64,000 bases of DNA from Microbacterium sp. SORGH_AS_0428 (GCF_031453615.1 NZ_JAVIZT010000001.1:558001-622000); one strand, 5' to 3'. Positions 17,556 through 27,499 are shown, counted from the stretch's first letter. Notes: generated from the letters alone by a model not told the origin. Numbers and translations: made by a program.

Positions 17556-18359
17556 ATGGCACGTGAGAAGAAGCGGCGCACCTCCGGTCGTCGAAGCCCC
17601 CTGGCCGCCGCCGCCCTGATCGGCATCGGCCTCCTGATGACCGGTGGCATCTACGCCGGCGCGTCGGCCGCGATGGCAGCGACGACCGAGACGCAGGCGG
17701 CTGCGTCCCAGCTCACCGTGGAAGACGGCAAGAAGCTGTTCCAGGCGAACTGCGCCACCTGTCACGGTATGGATCTCCAGGGCACTGAGAACGGCCCGTC
17801 GCTCTACGGCGTCGGCGAGCTGTCGGTGCACTTCCAGGTCTCGACCGGCCGTATGCCCCTGCAGGCGCAGGCACCGCAGGCGCCGCAGAAGCCCGTCCAG
17901 TTCACAGACGAGCAGACCGAGGCGATCGCCAAGTTCGTCCAGTCGATCGCGCCCGGCCCGACCTACCCGTCGTCCGAGGTCCTCGACGGCGAAGGCGATG
18001 TCTCCGCCGGAGCTGAGCTCTTCCGTATCAACTGCGCCATGTGCCACAACGTGGCCGGCGCCGGCGGTGCGCTCACCGAGGGCAAGTACGCCCCCGACCT
18101 GCACACGACCAGCGCGCTGAACATGTACGCCGCCATGGTCACCGGCCCGCAGAACATGCCGGTCTTCAACGACATGAACCTCACCCCCGAGGACAAGCGC
18201 GACATCATCTCGGCACTGCTGTACATGCAGAAGACCGAGTCCCCCGGTGGCTTCTCGCTCGGCTCACTCGGCCCCGTCTCGGAGGGCCTGTTCATCTGGA
18301 TCTTCGGCATCGGCACGCTGATCGCCATCACGGTGTGGATCACCGCGAAGTCCAACTGA
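17556..18359 (+). CDS. qcrC: menaquinol-cytochrome c reductase di-haem cytochrome c subunit
   Basis: 267 residues. It has an N-terminal membrane anchor (residues 14-40), two c-type haem modules with CATCH (66-70) and CAMCH (160-164), and a C-terminal transmembrane helix (about 245-263). Methionine ligand candidates lie after each haem motif. In actinobacteria this di-haem subunit passes electrons directly to the aa3 oxidase, replacing a soluble cytochrome c. Confidence 0.95.
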   Translation: MAREKKRRTSGRRSPLAAAALIGIGLLMTGGIYAGASAAMAATTETQAAASQLTVEDGKKLFQANCATCHGMDLQGTENGPSLYGVGELSVHFQVSTGRMPLQAQAPQAPQKPVQFTDEQTEAIAKFVQSIAPGPTYPSSEVLDGEGDVSAGAELFRINCAMCHNVAGAGGALTEGKYAPDLHTTSALNMYAAMVTGPQNMPVFNDMNLTPEDKRDIISALLYMQKTESPGGFSLGSLGPVSEGLFIWIFGIGTLIAITVWITAKSN

Positions 18360-18396
18360 TCTTTTTGACGAACTGACGGAACGTACGAGGAGCACC

Positions 18397-19476
18397 ATGG
18401 CACACGAGGACGACGCGCTCGAGCACGAGAGGGCTTCCTGGAAGCCCTCCAGCGGGCTCGCCGTGACGGTGTCCGACCCGGTGAACAACCCCGGTCTGCC
18501 GCCCCACCGCGAGCGCGTGACCGACAAGGACCCCGCCGCGCTGAAGCGCGCCGTCCGCACCGTGTACACGCTGTTCTACCTGTCGGTGGCGGCTTCCGTG
18601 TGGGCCGTGGTGGCCTACATGGTGTTCCCCATCGAGAGCGGCTCCATCGCGGCCATCCGCGACAACAACCTCTTCATCGGACTCGGTATCGCCTTCGCGC
18701 TGCTGGCCATCGGCGTGGGCGCGATCCACTGGTCGAAGGCGATCATGTCCGACAAGGAGTTCATCGAGCCGCGCCACGCGACGCGCGGCCGTGACACCAC
18801 CCGCGAGGCGGTCGTCGAGGCTCTCACTGTCGCCAACGAGGAGTCCGGATTCGGACGCCGCGCGATGATCCGCAACTCGCTGTTCGCCGCTCTCGTCGCT
18901 TCCGTCGTCCCCGGCGTGGTCCTGTTCCGGGGCCTCGCTCCCGAGTCGAGCCCGGAGAACCCGTACGCCGGCGACCCGGTGCACCTGCTCAGCCACACCA
19001 TGTGGAAGCAGGGCATGCGTCTCGCGCACGACCCGAGCGGTCGCCCGATCAAGGCATCGGATGTCACCCTCGGCTCCGCGTTCCACGTGATCCCGGAAGA
19101 GCTCGCCTCCCTCAGCCACCACGACGGCTATCTCGAGGAGAAGGCGAAGGCGATCGTGCTGCTCATGCGCATGCCGCAGGACGTGCTCATCGAGGCGGAG
19201 GACCGCAAGGACTGGTCGTACGACGGCATCGTCGCCTACTCCAAGGTCTGCACCCATGTCGGGTGCCCCGTCGCTCTCTACGAGCAGCAGACGCACCACC
19301 TCCTCTGCCCCTGCCACCAGTCGCAGTTCGACGTCTCCGACGGCGCGAAGGTCATCTTCGGCCCGGCCGCACGTCCGCTGCCGCAGTTGCCCATCGCGGT
19401 CGACGACGAGGGCTACCTCGTCGCCCGCAGTGACTTCACCGAGCCCGTCGGTCCGAGCTTCTGGGAGCGCCATTGA
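18397..19476 (+). CDS. qcrA: Rieske iron-sulfur subunit of bc1 complex
   Basis: 359 residues, the long actinobacterial form with three transmembrane segments (about 58-80, 90-110, 165-185). The Rieske 2Fe-2S motifs are CTHVGC and CPCHQS near residues 285-308. It carries electrons from menaquinol to the di-haem cytochrome. The stop codon overlaps the start of qcrB. A ribosome site (GAGGAGC) precedes the ATG at 18397. Confidence 0.95.
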   Translation: MAHEDDALEHERASWKPSSGLAVTVSDPVNNPGLPPHRERVTDKDPAALKRAVRTVYTLFYLSVAASVWAVVAYMVFPIESGSIAAIRDNNLFIGLGIAFALLAIGVGAIHWSKAIMSDKEFIEPRHATRGRDTTREAVVEALTVANEESGFGRRAMIRNSLFAALVASVVPGVVLFRGLAPESSPENPYAGDPVHLLSHTMWKQGMRLAHDPSGRPIKASDVTLGSAFHVIPEELASLSHHDGYLEEKAKAIVLLMRMPQDVLIEAEDRKDWSYDGIVAYSKVCTHVGCPVALYEQQTHHLLCPCHQSQFDVSDGAKVIFGPAARPLPQLPIAVDDEGYLVARSDFTEPVGPSFWERH

Positions 19477-21305
19477 GCACCGCAACCCACCCCACGGAGA
19501 ACGTGACGACGGAACCCGCGATGCCCGCAGGGTCCTCGGAGCGCAGCAAGCCCCTCGGCGGCCGATTCGTCGGTGCCGCCGCGAACTATCTGGATGAGCG
19601 CACCAGCCTGTCGGGTCTCGTCAAGGAGCTCGGTCGCAAGATCTTCCCCGACCACTGGTCGTTCATGCTCGGCGAGATCGCTCTGTGGAGCTTCGTCGTC
19701 GTGCTGCTGTCGGGCACGTTCCTGACGTTCTTCTTCCAGGCGTCCATGGTCGAGACGCACTACTACGGTGCGTACGAGCCGATGCGCGGTATCGCGATGT
19801 CCGCCGCCCTCGAGTCCGCCCTGCACATCTCGTTCGATGTGCGCGGCGGCCTGCTCGTGCGTCAGATCCACCACTGGGCCGCGCTCGTGTTCGTCGCCGG
19901 TATCGGCGTCCACATGCTGCGCGTGTTCTTCACCGGCGCGTTCCGCAAGCCCCGCGAGCTGAACTGGGTGATCGGTTTCATCCTGTTCATCCTCGCGATG
20001 GCGGAAGGCTTCACCGGCTACTCGCTCCCCGACGACCTCCTCTCCGGTAACGGTCTGCGCATCATCGACGGCATGGTCAAGGGCATCCCGGTCGTCGGCA
20101 CCTGGATCTCGTTCCTGCTCTTCGGCGGCGAGTTCCCCGGCACCGACATCGTCGGGCGCCTCTACACGCTGCACATCCTGTTGCTGCCGGCCATCCTCAT
20201 CGCACTGCTGGCGCTGCACCTCGTGCTCATGATCATCAACAAGCACACCCAGTTCGCCGGGCCCGCCCGCACGAACAGCAACGTGGTGGGCTACCCGATG
20301 GTCCCGGTGTACGCGTCCAAGATGGGCGGATTCTTCTTCCTGACCTTCGGTGTGATCGTCCTGATCGCCTCGCTCTTCACGATCAACCCGATCTGGAACT
20401 ACGGCCCGTACGACCCCTCCCCCGTGTCGGCCGGTACGCAGCCGGACTGGTACATCGGCTTCGCCGACGGTGCGCTGCGCCTCGTCCCGCCGCACCTGGA
20501 GTTCGTCTTCCTCGACCGCACGTGGTCGTGGAACATCCTCCTGCCGCTGGGCATCCTGGGTCTGTTCATCGTCCTCGTGCTGATCTACCCGTTCATCGAG
20601 GCATGGATCACGGGCGACAAGCGCGAGCACCACATCGCGCAGCGTCCGCGCAATGCGCCGACGCGCACGGCCATCGGCGCGGCGGGTGTCACGTTCTATG
20701 CCGTGCTGTGGGCAGCCGCTTCGTCGGACATCATCGCGACGCACTTCCATCTGACGATGGAGGGCGTGATCCACACGCTCCAGGCCCTGCTCATCGTCGG
20801 CCCGATCATCGCCTACTTCGTGACGAAGCGCCTGTGCATCGCGCTCCAGAAGAAGGACCGCGAGATCGCGCTGCACGGCTACGAATCCGGCCGCATCGTG
20901 CGCCTTCCCGGTGGTGAGTACATCGAGGTGCACCAGCCCGTCGACGAGTACGAGCGCTGGAAGCTGGTGGACTTCGAGGTCAACGAGCCGCTCGTCGTGC
21001 GCCCCAACGCGCAGGGACGCATCCCGTGGCACCAGAACATGCGCGCATCGCTCTCGCGCTGGTTCTTCGAGGACCGCCTCACCCCGGTCACGCAGGCCGA
21101 GGTGGATGCCGCCCTCGCGCACCAGCACCACGAGATCGACCACATCGACGCCGAGGAGACCGCCGAGCTCGAGGGTGCCGCCCAGCGGGCCGCCGCCGAG
21201 GGCCGGCCGACCGTCGCCCTTCACGACAAGGCGGAGGTGGAGTTCCCCGCGCCGAAGTTCCTCGAGGGTGCTGAGAAGCCCGAGACGGACGACGACAAGA
21301 AGTGA
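19473..21305 (+). CDS. qcrB: cytochrome b subunit of bc1 complex
   Basis: 610 residues. The N-terminal 430 form the cytochrome b core, with haem-ligand histidines in HIS-x4-RGG / QIHHWAA and in LHILLLPAILIALLALH. The quinol-site PEWY-equivalent is PDWYIGF. The C-terminal 120 residues form an acidic cytoplasmic extension, typical of actinobacterial QcrB. The TTG at 19473 overlaps the qcrA stop (TTGA) and gives the expected N-terminus; no better start is seen. Confidence 0.94.
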   Translation: MSTATHPTENVTTEPAMPAGSSERSKPLGGRFVGAAANYLDERTSLSGLVKELGRKIFPDHWSFMLGEIALWSFVVVLLSGTFLTFFFQASMVETHYYGAYEPMRGIAMSAALESALHISFDVRGGLLVRQIHHWAALVFVAGIGVHMLRVFFTGAFRKPRELNWVIGFILFILAMAEGFTGYSLPDDLLSGNGLRIIDGMVKGIPVVGTWISFLLFGGEFPGTDIVGRLYTLHILLLPAILIALLALHLVLMIINKHTQFAGPARTNSNVVGYPMVPVYASKMGGFFFLTFGVIVLIASLFTINPIWNYGPYDPSPVSAGTQPDWYIGFADGALRLVPPHLEFVFLDRTWSWNILLPLGILGLFIVLVLIYPFIEAWITGDKREHHIAQRPRNAPTRTAIGAAGVTFYAVLWAAASSDIIATHFHLTMEGVIHTLQALLIVGPIIAYFVTKRLCIALQKKDREIALHGYESGRIVRLPGGEYIEVHQPVDEYERWKLVDFEVNEPLVVRPNAQGRIPWHQNMRASLSRWFFEDRLTPVTQAEVDAALAHQHHEIDHIDAEETAELEGAAQRAAAEGRPTVALHDKAEVEFPAPKFLEGAEKPETDDDKK

Positions 21306-21312
21306 TCTCGTC

Positions 21313-21362
21313 CAGATGAAGAGAGGGCTCCGATCCGAGGATCGGGGCCCTCTCTTCATCTG
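21313..21362 (+). terminator. terminator of ctaE-qcrCAB operon
   Basis: 15-bp outer stem (21313-21327 with 21348-21362) with an additional inner pairing (CCGATC/GATCGG). It lies just after the qcrB stop. Confidence 0.8.
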
Positions 21363-21409
21363 TGCTCCGCGATGTTGGTGTCTGTAACATTCCCGTGACA
21401 GCGCCTCGC

Positions 21410-21415
21410 TAGCGT
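21410..21415 (+). promoter_or_regulatory. -10 element, leaderless start of hydroxylase gene
   Basis: TAGCGT lies exactly 6 nt before the GTG at 21422. Confidence 0.55.
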
Positions 21416-21421
21416 ATCGAT

Positions 21422-22600
21422 GTGCGAGTCATCATCATCGGAGCAGGCATCGGCGGAACGAGCGCGGCGATCGCGCTCGCCCGCCTCGGCCACGACGTCC
21501 ACGTCTACGACCAGATCCGTGAGAACCGCCCCGTGGGCGCCGCGCTGTCGCTGTGGCCGAATGGCGTCAAGGTCCTCAACTGGCTCGGCCTCGGCGACCA
21601 GGTGGCCGCTCTCGGCGGCCGCATGGACTACATGGCCTACGTCGACGGGCTCGCCGGAGACGAGATGTGCCGCTTCAGCCTCGACCCCGTGACCCAACAG
21701 ACGGGGCAGCGCGCCTACCCGGTCGCCCGCGCCGACCTGCAGGCGCTGCTCATGGACACGGTGGGTGCCGACCGCATCCATCTGGGGATGCGGATGACCG
21801 GACTCTCCGAGGCGGATGACGTGGTCGCCGTGACATTCGAAGACGGCAGCACCGCCCGAGCCGATCTCGTGATCGGTGCAGACGGCGCACGGTCGCTGAC
21901 GCGCGAGTACGTACTGGGTACGCCGACGGATCGCCGTTACTCGGGGTACACCAACTTCAACGGTCTCGTCCCGGTCGATGCCCGCATCTCCCCCATCGAC
22001 CAGTGGACCACGTACGTCGGCGAAGGCAAGCGCGTCTCGGTCATGCCGGTCGCCGGCGACCGCTTCTACTTCTTCTTCGACGTCCCGCAGCCCTCGGGGA
22101 TTCCGTACGACCGCAGCGAAGGCGTCGCCCCGCTGAGGGAGGCCTTCGCCGGGTGGACCGATGGCGTGCAGGTGCTGCTCGACGCGATCGACCCCGCAGC
22201 GTCGCTCAACCGGGTCGAGATCTGGGACATCGATCCGTTCCACACGTGGACGCGCGGGCGCGTCGTCCTCCTCGGCGACTCCGCGCACAACACCGCTCCC
22301 GACATCGGCCAGGGCGCCTGCTCGGCCCTCGAGGACAGCTTCGTGCTCGGTCTGGTCTTCGCCACAACGACTCTCGGCGTCGCGGACGCGCTCCGTCGAT
22401 ATGAAGCGGCCCGCACGGCGCGTGCCGGCGACCTCGTGCTCCGGGCGCGCAAGCGCGCGGCCGAGACCCACGGCTTCGATCCCGAGACGACCGCCGCCTG
22501 GTACGCGGGACTGCGTCAGGAGACCGGTGAGAACGTCATCCGCGGAATCGTCGGCAACATCGTCGACAGTCCCGTCACGATCGGTGGCCTCCTGACCTGA
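21422..22600 (+). CDS. FAD-dependent urate hydroxylase-like monooxygenase (HpxO family)
   Basis: 392 residues of the class A flavoprotein monooxygenases. The FAD motif GAGIGG is at residues 6-11, the DG-containing second FAD motif is in VIGADGARS near 155, and the third is GDSAHNTAPDIGQGACSALEDS near 285-305. The closest recognisable group is the HpxO-type urate hydroxylase, which converts urate to 5-hydroxyisourate; other aromatic hydroxylases are possible. No purine-catabolism genes lie nearby. The GTG at 21422 is leaderless by its TAGCGT-N6 spacing. Confidence 0.8.
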   Translation: MRVIIIGAGIGGTSAAIALARLGHDVHVYDQIRENRPVGAALSLWPNGVKVLNWLGLGDQVAALGGRMDYMAYVDGLAGDEMCRFSLDPVTQQTGQRAYPVARADLQALLMDTVGADRIHLGMRMTGLSEADDVVAVTFEDGSTARADLVIGADGARSLTREYVLGTPTDRRYSGYTNFNGLVPVDARISPIDQWTTYVGEGKRVSVMPVAGDRFYFFFDVPQPSGIPYDRSEGVAPLREAFAGWTDGVQVLLDAIDPAASLNRVEIWDIDPFHTWTRGRVVLLGDSAHNTAPDIGQGACSALEDSFVLGLVFATTTLGVADALRRYEAARTARAGDLVLRARKRAAETHGFDPETTAAWYAGLRQETGENVIRGIVGNIVDSPVTIGGLLT

Positions 22601-22660
22601 CCGGCAGGATCCCGCCGCTCTGCGACCGTTCTGGCCGCTGTCGTTCGGCCTGGCGCTCCA

Positions 22661-22666
22661 TAGAGT
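22661..22666 (+). promoter_or_regulatory. -10 element, leaderless start of rhodanese gene
   Basis: TAGAGT lies exactly 6 nt before the ATG at 22673. Confidence 0.55.
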
Positions 22667-22672
22667 CGAGCC

Positions 22673-23080
22673 ATGCAGGATGCACGCAGCTACTTTTCGA
22701 CCAAGCTCGCCCACGAGACCGATGCCTCGGACGTCTTCGCCGCGCGGCGCGCTGGCGAGGACATCGTCCTCGTGGACGTGCGCAACGCCGCCGCCTGGGA
22801 CCAGGGGCACATCTCCGGCGCCGTCCACCTTCCGTACCGCGAGATCGCGGAGCGCGCAGCGGAGCTCATTCCCGCCGGGTCCTCCGTCGTCGTCTACTGC
22901 TGGAGCCCCGGCTGCAACGCGGGCACCAAGGGTGCTCTCGCTTTCACCGAGGCCGGCTACGAGGTCAAAGAGATGATCGGCGGATACGAGTACTGGGTGC
23001 GCGAGGGATATCCCGCGGAGGACGCCTCCGGCCCCCTCCCGCGACACCGCGACCCGCTCGTCTCGATCGTCACGCCCTGA
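22673..23080 (+). CDS. rhodanese-like domain protein
   Basis: 135 residues forming one rhodanese domain: VLVDVRNAAAWDQGHISGAVHLPY at residues 32-55 and the active loop beginning at C76 in YCWSPGCNAG. The loop has a second cysteine (C81) and lacks the positive residue common in thiosulfate:cyanide sulfurtransferases, so the physiological sulfur acceptor is unclear. It is single-domain and cytoplasmic. It converges on the PP2C gene with a 12-nt gap. Confidence 0.87.
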   Translation: MQDARSYFSTKLAHETDASDVFAARRAGEDIVLVDVRNAAAWDQGHISGAVHLPYREIAERAAELIPAGSSVVVYCWSPGCNAGTKGALAFTEAGYEVKEMIGGYEYWVREGYPAEDASGPLPRHRDPLVSIVTP

Positions 23081-23092
23081 GAGCGCCGGCGC

Positions 23093-23884
23093 TCAGGCGG
23101 AGATGTCCAGGTTCTCCTGAAAGAGCTCGCCCGCCGAGCCGCTGAACGTCGCGGGCTCCGCGGCGGCTTCTCCGTCGAGCACGTCGCACACCACGGCGGT
23201 GACGTTGTCGCGTGAGCCGCCGTCGAGAGCGAGCGCCACGAGTGCCGCTGCCGCATCGGCGACGCTGCGATGCCGCAGCAGCGTCAAGCCGATCTCCTCG
23301 TCGTCGAGGTAGTCGCTGACGCCGTCGCTGCACAGGAGCCAGCGATCGCCGAGCACCGTGTCGCGCTCCGCGATCGACACGACGTCTTCCTCGCCCCCGC
23401 CGAGTGACGCCGTGATGATGTTGCGGCGCGGGTGGGATGCCGCAGCCTCAGGCGTGAGCAGGCCGCTGTCGACGAGCGCCTGCACGTAGGAGTCGTCCCG
23501 CGTCTCGCGACGCAGCTGCGCGTGGCGGAGGAGATAGGCGCGGGAGTCCCCCGTGTGGGCGAGAAGCAGACGGTCCTCGGGGGCGACGAAGACGCCGGTG
23601 AACGTCGTCGCCATGCCCTGCAACGAAGGATCGCGCTGCACATGGGCGCGCAGGTCCCAGTTCGCTTCGCGGATCTGCACCAGCAACTGCTCCGCATCCT
23701 TCGCCGCCAGCGGCCACGGCACGAGCCGGTGCACGAAGGCCGCCGAAGCGAGATCCCCGGAGGGGCCTCCCCCGACGCCGTCGGCGACGGCGGCCCCCCA
23801 GGATGCGGTGAACGCCGCATCCTGGTTGGACGTGCGGTATCGGCCGATGTCTGAAACGGCGGCCGCGTCGAGCCTGATCGGCAC
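23093..23884 (-). CDS. PP2C-family Ser/Thr protein phosphatase
   Basis: 263 residues, catalytic domain only. Metal-binding motifs are visible: DGVGGGPSGD near 35-44, LLLAHTGDSRAY near 128, LLCSDGVSDYL near 187 and SRDNVTAVV near 231. It would dephosphorylate Ser/Thr kinase substrates, and the PASTA kinase later in this window is a candidate counterpart, though other kinases surely exist elsewhere. The GTG at 23884 comes 3 nt after the ctaF stop on the same strand, so it may be the last gene of the ctaC-D-F unit. Confidence 0.88.
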   Translation of the reverse strand: MPIRLDAAAVSDIGRYRTSNQDAAFTASWGAAVADGVGGGPSGDLASAAFVHRLVPWPLAAKDAEQLLVQIREANWDLRAHVQRDPSLQGMATTFTGVFVAPEDRLLLAHTGDSRAYLLRHAQLRRETRDDSYVQALVDSGLLTPEAAASHPRRNIITASLGGGEEDVVSIAERDTVLGDRWLLCSDGVSDYLDDEEIGLTLLRHRSVADAAAALVALALDGGSRDNVTAVVCDVLDGEAAAEPATFSGSAGELFQENLDISA

Positions 23885-23887
23885 GGA

Positions 23888-24322
23888 TCAGTGGGCGAAG
23901 TACCCGCGGTAGTACTCGTACACCCAGCCGACGATCGCCACGGCGAAGATGCCGAGACCGATCGGGAGCATCCAGGTGCCGACCGCGAGACCGATCGCCG
24001 CGACTGCAGCGGAGGCTGCGAGAACCAGCGGCCACCAGGACCAGGGGCTGAACTCGCCGAGCTCGGGATCGCCGTCGTCGATGTCGGCCGTCAGCGTGTC
24101 CTCGGGGAGCTCACCCTGCTGCGCCTTGTAGACCCGGTGCGTGTAGAACCCGATCATGAGCGCCATGAGGGCACCGAACAGCAGAGCGACCGAGCCGACC
24201 CACTCGATGGCGTTGTGCCAGGCGAGATCAGGATGGGCGAGGATGTTCCAGCCGGTGTAGACGACGTCGATGAAGACGAAGAACCCGACCAGGATCCACC
24301 ACAGGTTGATATTGGTGCGCAC
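23888..24322 (-). CDS. ctaF: cytochrome c oxidase subunit IV
   Basis: 144 residues with four hydrophobic segments (about 8-26, 40-62, 95-113, 115-132) and the actinobacterial CtaF layout, including a C-terminal EYYRGYFAH. It is the small accessory subunit of the aa3 oxidase found only in actinobacteria. The GTG at 24322 immediately follows the ctaD stop codon. Confidence 0.92.
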   Translation of the reverse strand: MRTNINLWWILVGFFVFIDVVYTGWNILAHPDLAWHNAIEWVGSVALLFGALMALMIGFYTHRVYKAQQGELPEDTLTADIDDGDPELGEFSPWSWWPLVLAASAAVAAIGLAVGTWMLPIGLGIFAVAIVGWVYEYYRGYFAH

Positions 24323-26083
24323 TTACTTGACCTCTCCGTCGGCCGCATCGACGACCGGGGCGTCAGGGGCATCCTTCGCGGGTCCCACGCCCACCGGGAC
24401 GGCGGCCTCGGGGTGGTTCAGATCGAAGGCGGGACGCTCGGAACGGATGCGCGGGATGGACGTGAAGTTGTGGCGCGGGGGCGGGCAGCTCGTGGCCCAC
24501 TCCAGCGATCCGCCGTAGCCCCACGGGTCGTTGACGGTGACCTTGGGCGCCGTGCGCGCGGTGATCCAGACGTTCAGCAGGAACGGGATGACCGATGCGG
24601 CGAGGATCATCGACCCGATCGTCGACACCTGGTTCTGCCACGTCCAACCATCTGCCGACGAGTAGTCCGCGTAACGGCGGACCATGCCGTCGACGCCCAG
24701 CCAGTGCTGGATGAGGAAGGTCATGTGGAAGCCGATGAACAGGATCCAGAAGTGGATGTAGCCGAGACGCTCGTTGAGCATCTTGCCCGTCCACTTCGGC
24801 CACCAGAAGTAGAACCCGGCGAACATCGCGAACACCACGGTTCCGAAGACCACGTAGTGGAAGTGGGCGACGACGAAGTACGAGTCGCTGAGTGCGAAGT
24901 CGAGCGGCGGCGAGGCGAGGATGACGCCGGTGAGGCCACCGAAGACGAACGACACCAGGAAGCCGAGCGAGAACACCATCGGCGTCTCGAACGTCACGGA
25001 TCCTCGCCACATGGTCCCGATCCAGTTGAAGATCTTCACACCCGTCGGTACCGCGATGAGCATCGTCATGAAGGCGAAGAACGGCAGCAGCACCGCGCCC
25101 GTCACGTACATGTGGTGGGCCCAGACGGCGACCGACAGCACCGCGATGGCGATGGTCGCGTAGATCAGCGTCTTGTATCCGAAGATCGGCTTACGGCTGA
25201 ACACGGGGAAGATCTCCGACACGATGCCGAAGAACGGCAGCGCGATGATGTAGACCTCCGGGTGACCGAAGAACCAGAACAGGTGCTGCCACAGCAGGAC
25301 GCCGCCGTTGTGCGGGTCGTAGATGTGGGCGCCGAGCACGCGGTCCGCAGCAGCAGCGAAGATCGCCGCGGCCAGAACGGGGAACGCGAGCAGGATCAGG
25401 ATGCTCGTGACGAGCGTGTTCCACGAGAAGATCGGCATGCGCCACATGGTCATACCGGGTGCGCGCATCGTGACGATCGTCGTGATGAAGTTCACCGCGC
25501 CGAGGATCGTTCCGAAGCCCGAGATGCCGAGCCCCAGCATCCAGAGGTTTCCTCCGGCGCCTGGTGTGAAGGATGCGCTCGCGAGCGGCTGATACGCGAA
25601 CCAGCCGAAGGATGCGGCGCCCGCGGGCGTGAGGAATCCGGCGACGGCGATCGTGGAACCGAAGAGGAACAGCCAGAAGGCGAACGCGTTCAGTCGCGGG
25701 AACGCGACGTCCGGGGCACCGATCTGCAGGGGCAGGATCGCGTTCGCGAAGCCCGCGAACAGCGGCGTCGCGAACATGAGCAGCATGATCGTGCCGTGCA
25801 TCGTGAACAGCTGGTTGTACTGCTCTTTGGTCGGGATGATCTGCATCCCGGGCTCGAACAGCTCGGCGCGGATGATCAGCGCCATCACGCCGCCCAGGAG
25901 GAAGAACAGGAACGACGCGATCAGGTACATGTACCCGATGGTCTTGTGGTCAGTGGAGGTGATCCACTTGACGATGATGTTGCCCTTCTGCTCGATCCGC
26001 GAGGAGCTCAGCAGAGCGGCCTGGCGCGGCGGCAGGGTCGTGGGGCGGGAAGGCGCTTCCTGAAGCGGGGCTGTCGTCGCCAT
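24323..26083 (-). CDS. ctaD: cytochrome c oxidase subunit I
   Basis: 586 residues with twelve membrane segments. Haem a/a3 and CuB ligand motifs are visible: LMFATPLF region, [10 protein letters not shown] with the catalytic His-Tyr block, and HHMYVTGA plus VAHFHYV. It catalyses O2 reduction and proton pumping. The ATG at 26083 follows the ctaC stop by 2 nt, with GGAGACGAG as ribosome site. Longer in-frame extensions overlap ctaC and are rejected. Confidence 0.96.
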   Translation of the reverse strand: MATTAPLQEAPSRPTTLPPRQAALLSSSRIEQKGNIIVKWITSTDHKTIGYMYLIASFLFFLLGGVMALIIRAELFEPGMQIIPTKEQYNQLFTMHGTIMLLMFATPLFAGFANAILPLQIGAPDVAFPRLNAFAFWLFLFGSTIAVAGFLTPAGAASFGWFAYQPLASASFTPGAGGNLWMLGLGISGFGTILGAVNFITTIVTMRAPGMTMWRMPIFSWNTLVTSILILLAFPVLAAAIFAAAADRVLGAHIYDPHNGGVLLWQHLFWFFGHPEVYIIALPFFGIVSEIFPVFSRKPIFGYKTLIYATIAIAVLSVAVWAHHMYVTGAVLLPFFAFMTMLIAVPTGVKIFNWIGTMWRGSVTFETPMVFSLGFLVSFVFGGLTGVILASPPLDFALSDSYFVVAHFHYVVFGTVVFAMFAGFYFWWPKWTGKMLNERLGYIHFWILFIGFHMTFLIQHWLGVDGMVRRYADYSSADGWTWQNQVSTIGSMILAASVIPFLLNVWITARTAPKVTVNDPWGYGGSLEWATSCPPPRHNFTSIPRIRSERPAFDLNHPEAAVPVGVGPAKDAPDAPVVDAADGEVK

Positions 26084-26085
26084 GA

Positions 26086-26979
26086 TCACTCGTCTCCCTT
26101 GGCGGTTGCGCCGGTGCCCGGCAGGTTGCCCAGTCGGTCGTAGGCGTCCTGGATGTCGCCGGTCTGACCCTTGTCGCGCAGGCTCTCGAGGTACTGCTCG
26201 TACTCGGCGTCGCTGACGACCTTGACGTTGAAGAGCATCATCGAGTGGTACTCGCCGCACAGCTCGGCGCACTTGCCGGCATACGTGCCCTCACGGGTCG
26301 GCGTGAACGACCAGTAATTGTCACGGCCGATGTACATGTCCTTCTTGTACAGGAAGTCGATAATCCAGAAGGAATGGATGACATCGCGGGACTCGAGCTT
26401 GATCTTGACGCTCTTGTCGACGGGCAGGTACAGCGTCGGCAGCTGCGACTGGTCGACGTTGCCCGCGGCGTCGGTCTGGGCCTGGATGCCCATGGACCAG
26501 ACGGCGTCGTCGCCGGAGGCTTCCTCGCCGTTGTACTGGAAGTCCCACGCCCACTGCTTGCCGATCGCGACGATCGACACGTCGGGGTCGTCGGTCTGGG
26601 TCTCGAGAGTTGCCTGGTCGCGCGCGGTGAAGGCGAAGAAGCCGACGACGAGGATCAACGGCACGATCGTGTAGAAGATCTCGATCGGCATGTTGTAACG
26701 CAGCTGGACCGGCAGGCCCGTCTGGCCGCGCCGACGACGGTAGGCGATCATCGCCCACAGCATCAGACCCCACGTGATCACGCCGACGGCGAGCAGGACG
26801 ATCCAGGAGTTGACCCACAGACCGGCGACCATGTCGGTGTGGTTCGTCGCAGCCTGGCCGTCTTCGGTGAATCCGGGAAGGAAGCCGTGCAGCTGGGTCG
26901 GGCTGCATCCGGCGAGGATGGCAGCCGTCGCGATCCCCAGCGGAAGAACGGCTAGTCGGATTCGACGTTTCGAAGGCAC
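26086..26979 (-). CDS. ctaC: cytochrome c oxidase subunit II
   Basis: 297 residues. A lipoprotein-type signal (lipobox LAGC, C25) is followed by two transmembrane helices (about 52-75, 95-115). The CuA domain has [12 protein letters not shown] near residues 237-248 and the upstream histidine in [10 protein letters not shown]. It receives electrons from the di-haem cytochrome. It heads the minus-strand unit ctaC-ctaD-ctaF(-PP2C). The GTG at 26979 has GGAAAGG upstream. Confidence 0.95.
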   Translation of the reverse strand: MPSKRRIRLAVLPLGIATAAILAGCSPTQLHGFLPGFTEDGQAATNHTDMVAGLWVNSWIVLLAVGVITWGLMLWAMIAYRRRRGQTGLPVQLRYNMPIEIFYTIVPLILVVGFFAFTARDQATLETQTDDPDVSIVAIGKQWAWDFQYNGEEASGDDAVWSMGIQAQTDAAGNVDQSQLPTLYLPVDKSVKIKLESRDVIHSFWIIDFLYKKDMYIGRDNYWSFTPTREGTYAGKCAELCGEYHSMMLFNVKVVSDAEYEQYLESLRDKGQTGDIQDAYDRLGNLPGTGATAKGDE

Positions 26980-27015
26980 GGTGCACCTTTCCAGGTCACG
27001 AATAAAGCTTCCTTC

Positions 27016-27021
27016 AGTCTA
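27016..27021 (-). promoter_or_regulatory. candidate -10 of ctaC-ctaD-ctaF
   Basis: TAGACT on the minus strand. A start near 27009 would leave a 30-nt leader with the ctaC ribosome site. The -35 region is weak. Confidence 0.4.
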
Positions 27022-27068
27022 GAGCAAGCTCACACCTGATTCAGGCCACCCGTCCAGCCCGGAACGAC

Positions 27069-27117
27069 GAATCGGCGCGGCGGGATCGCGTGAAAGCGAG
27101 CCCGACCGCGCCGATTC
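27069..27117 (-). terminator. hairpin after erpA
   Basis: 12-bp outer stem (27069-27080 with 27106-27117) plus two inner stems. It lies between the erpA stop and the ctaC promoter on the same strand. There is no T-run. Confidence 0.65.
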
Positions 27118-27133
27118 ACGGCGTGTCGCGGGG

Positions 27134-27499
27134 TCAGTGGAAGCTGTCGCCGCAGGCGCAGGATCCCGCAGCGTTGGGGTTGTCGATGGTGAACCCCTGC
27201 TCCGAGATGGTGTCCTTGAAGTCGATCTTCGCGCCGTCGAGGTACGGGACGCTCATGTCGTCCACGACGACCTCGACGCCGTCGAAGTCGACCGTCTCGT
27301 CGCCGTCGAGCAGGCGCTCGTCGAAGTAGAGCTGATAGATCAGTCCGCTGCATCCACCGGGCTGGACGGCCACACGCAGACGCAGATCGTCGCGGCCTTC
27401 CTGCTCGAGCAGGTTCTTCACCTTGGCGGCGGCGTCGTCGGTGAGGGCCACGCCGTGTGCGCGGGCCGTCGCTTCGTTCGACAGGGCGGTGTCGGTCAT
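27134..27499 (-). CDS. erpA: iron-sulfur cluster insertion protein ErpA/HesB family
   Basis: 121 residues, A-type Fe-S carrier. The three conserved cysteines are C50 (QPGGCSG) and C114/C116 (CAC near the C-terminus). It receives clusters from the assembly machinery and passes them to target enzymes. Its position upstream of the oxidase genes matches the mycobacterial order (Rv2204c near ctaC). GAGGAGAG precedes the ATG at 27499. Confidence 0.93.
   Translation of the reverse strand: MTDTALSNEATARAHGVALTDDAAAKVKNLLEQEGRDDLRLRVAVQPGGCSGLIYQLYFDERLLDGDETVDFDGVEVVVDDMSVPYLDGAKIDFKDTISEQGFTIDNPNAAGSCACGDSFH

Noticed and set aside
23891..26143. 750-codon open frame opposite ctaD and ctaF
   Set aside because: Same shadow effect: highly charged repetitive composition, no recognisable domain, and ctaD/ctaF are certain on the other strand.
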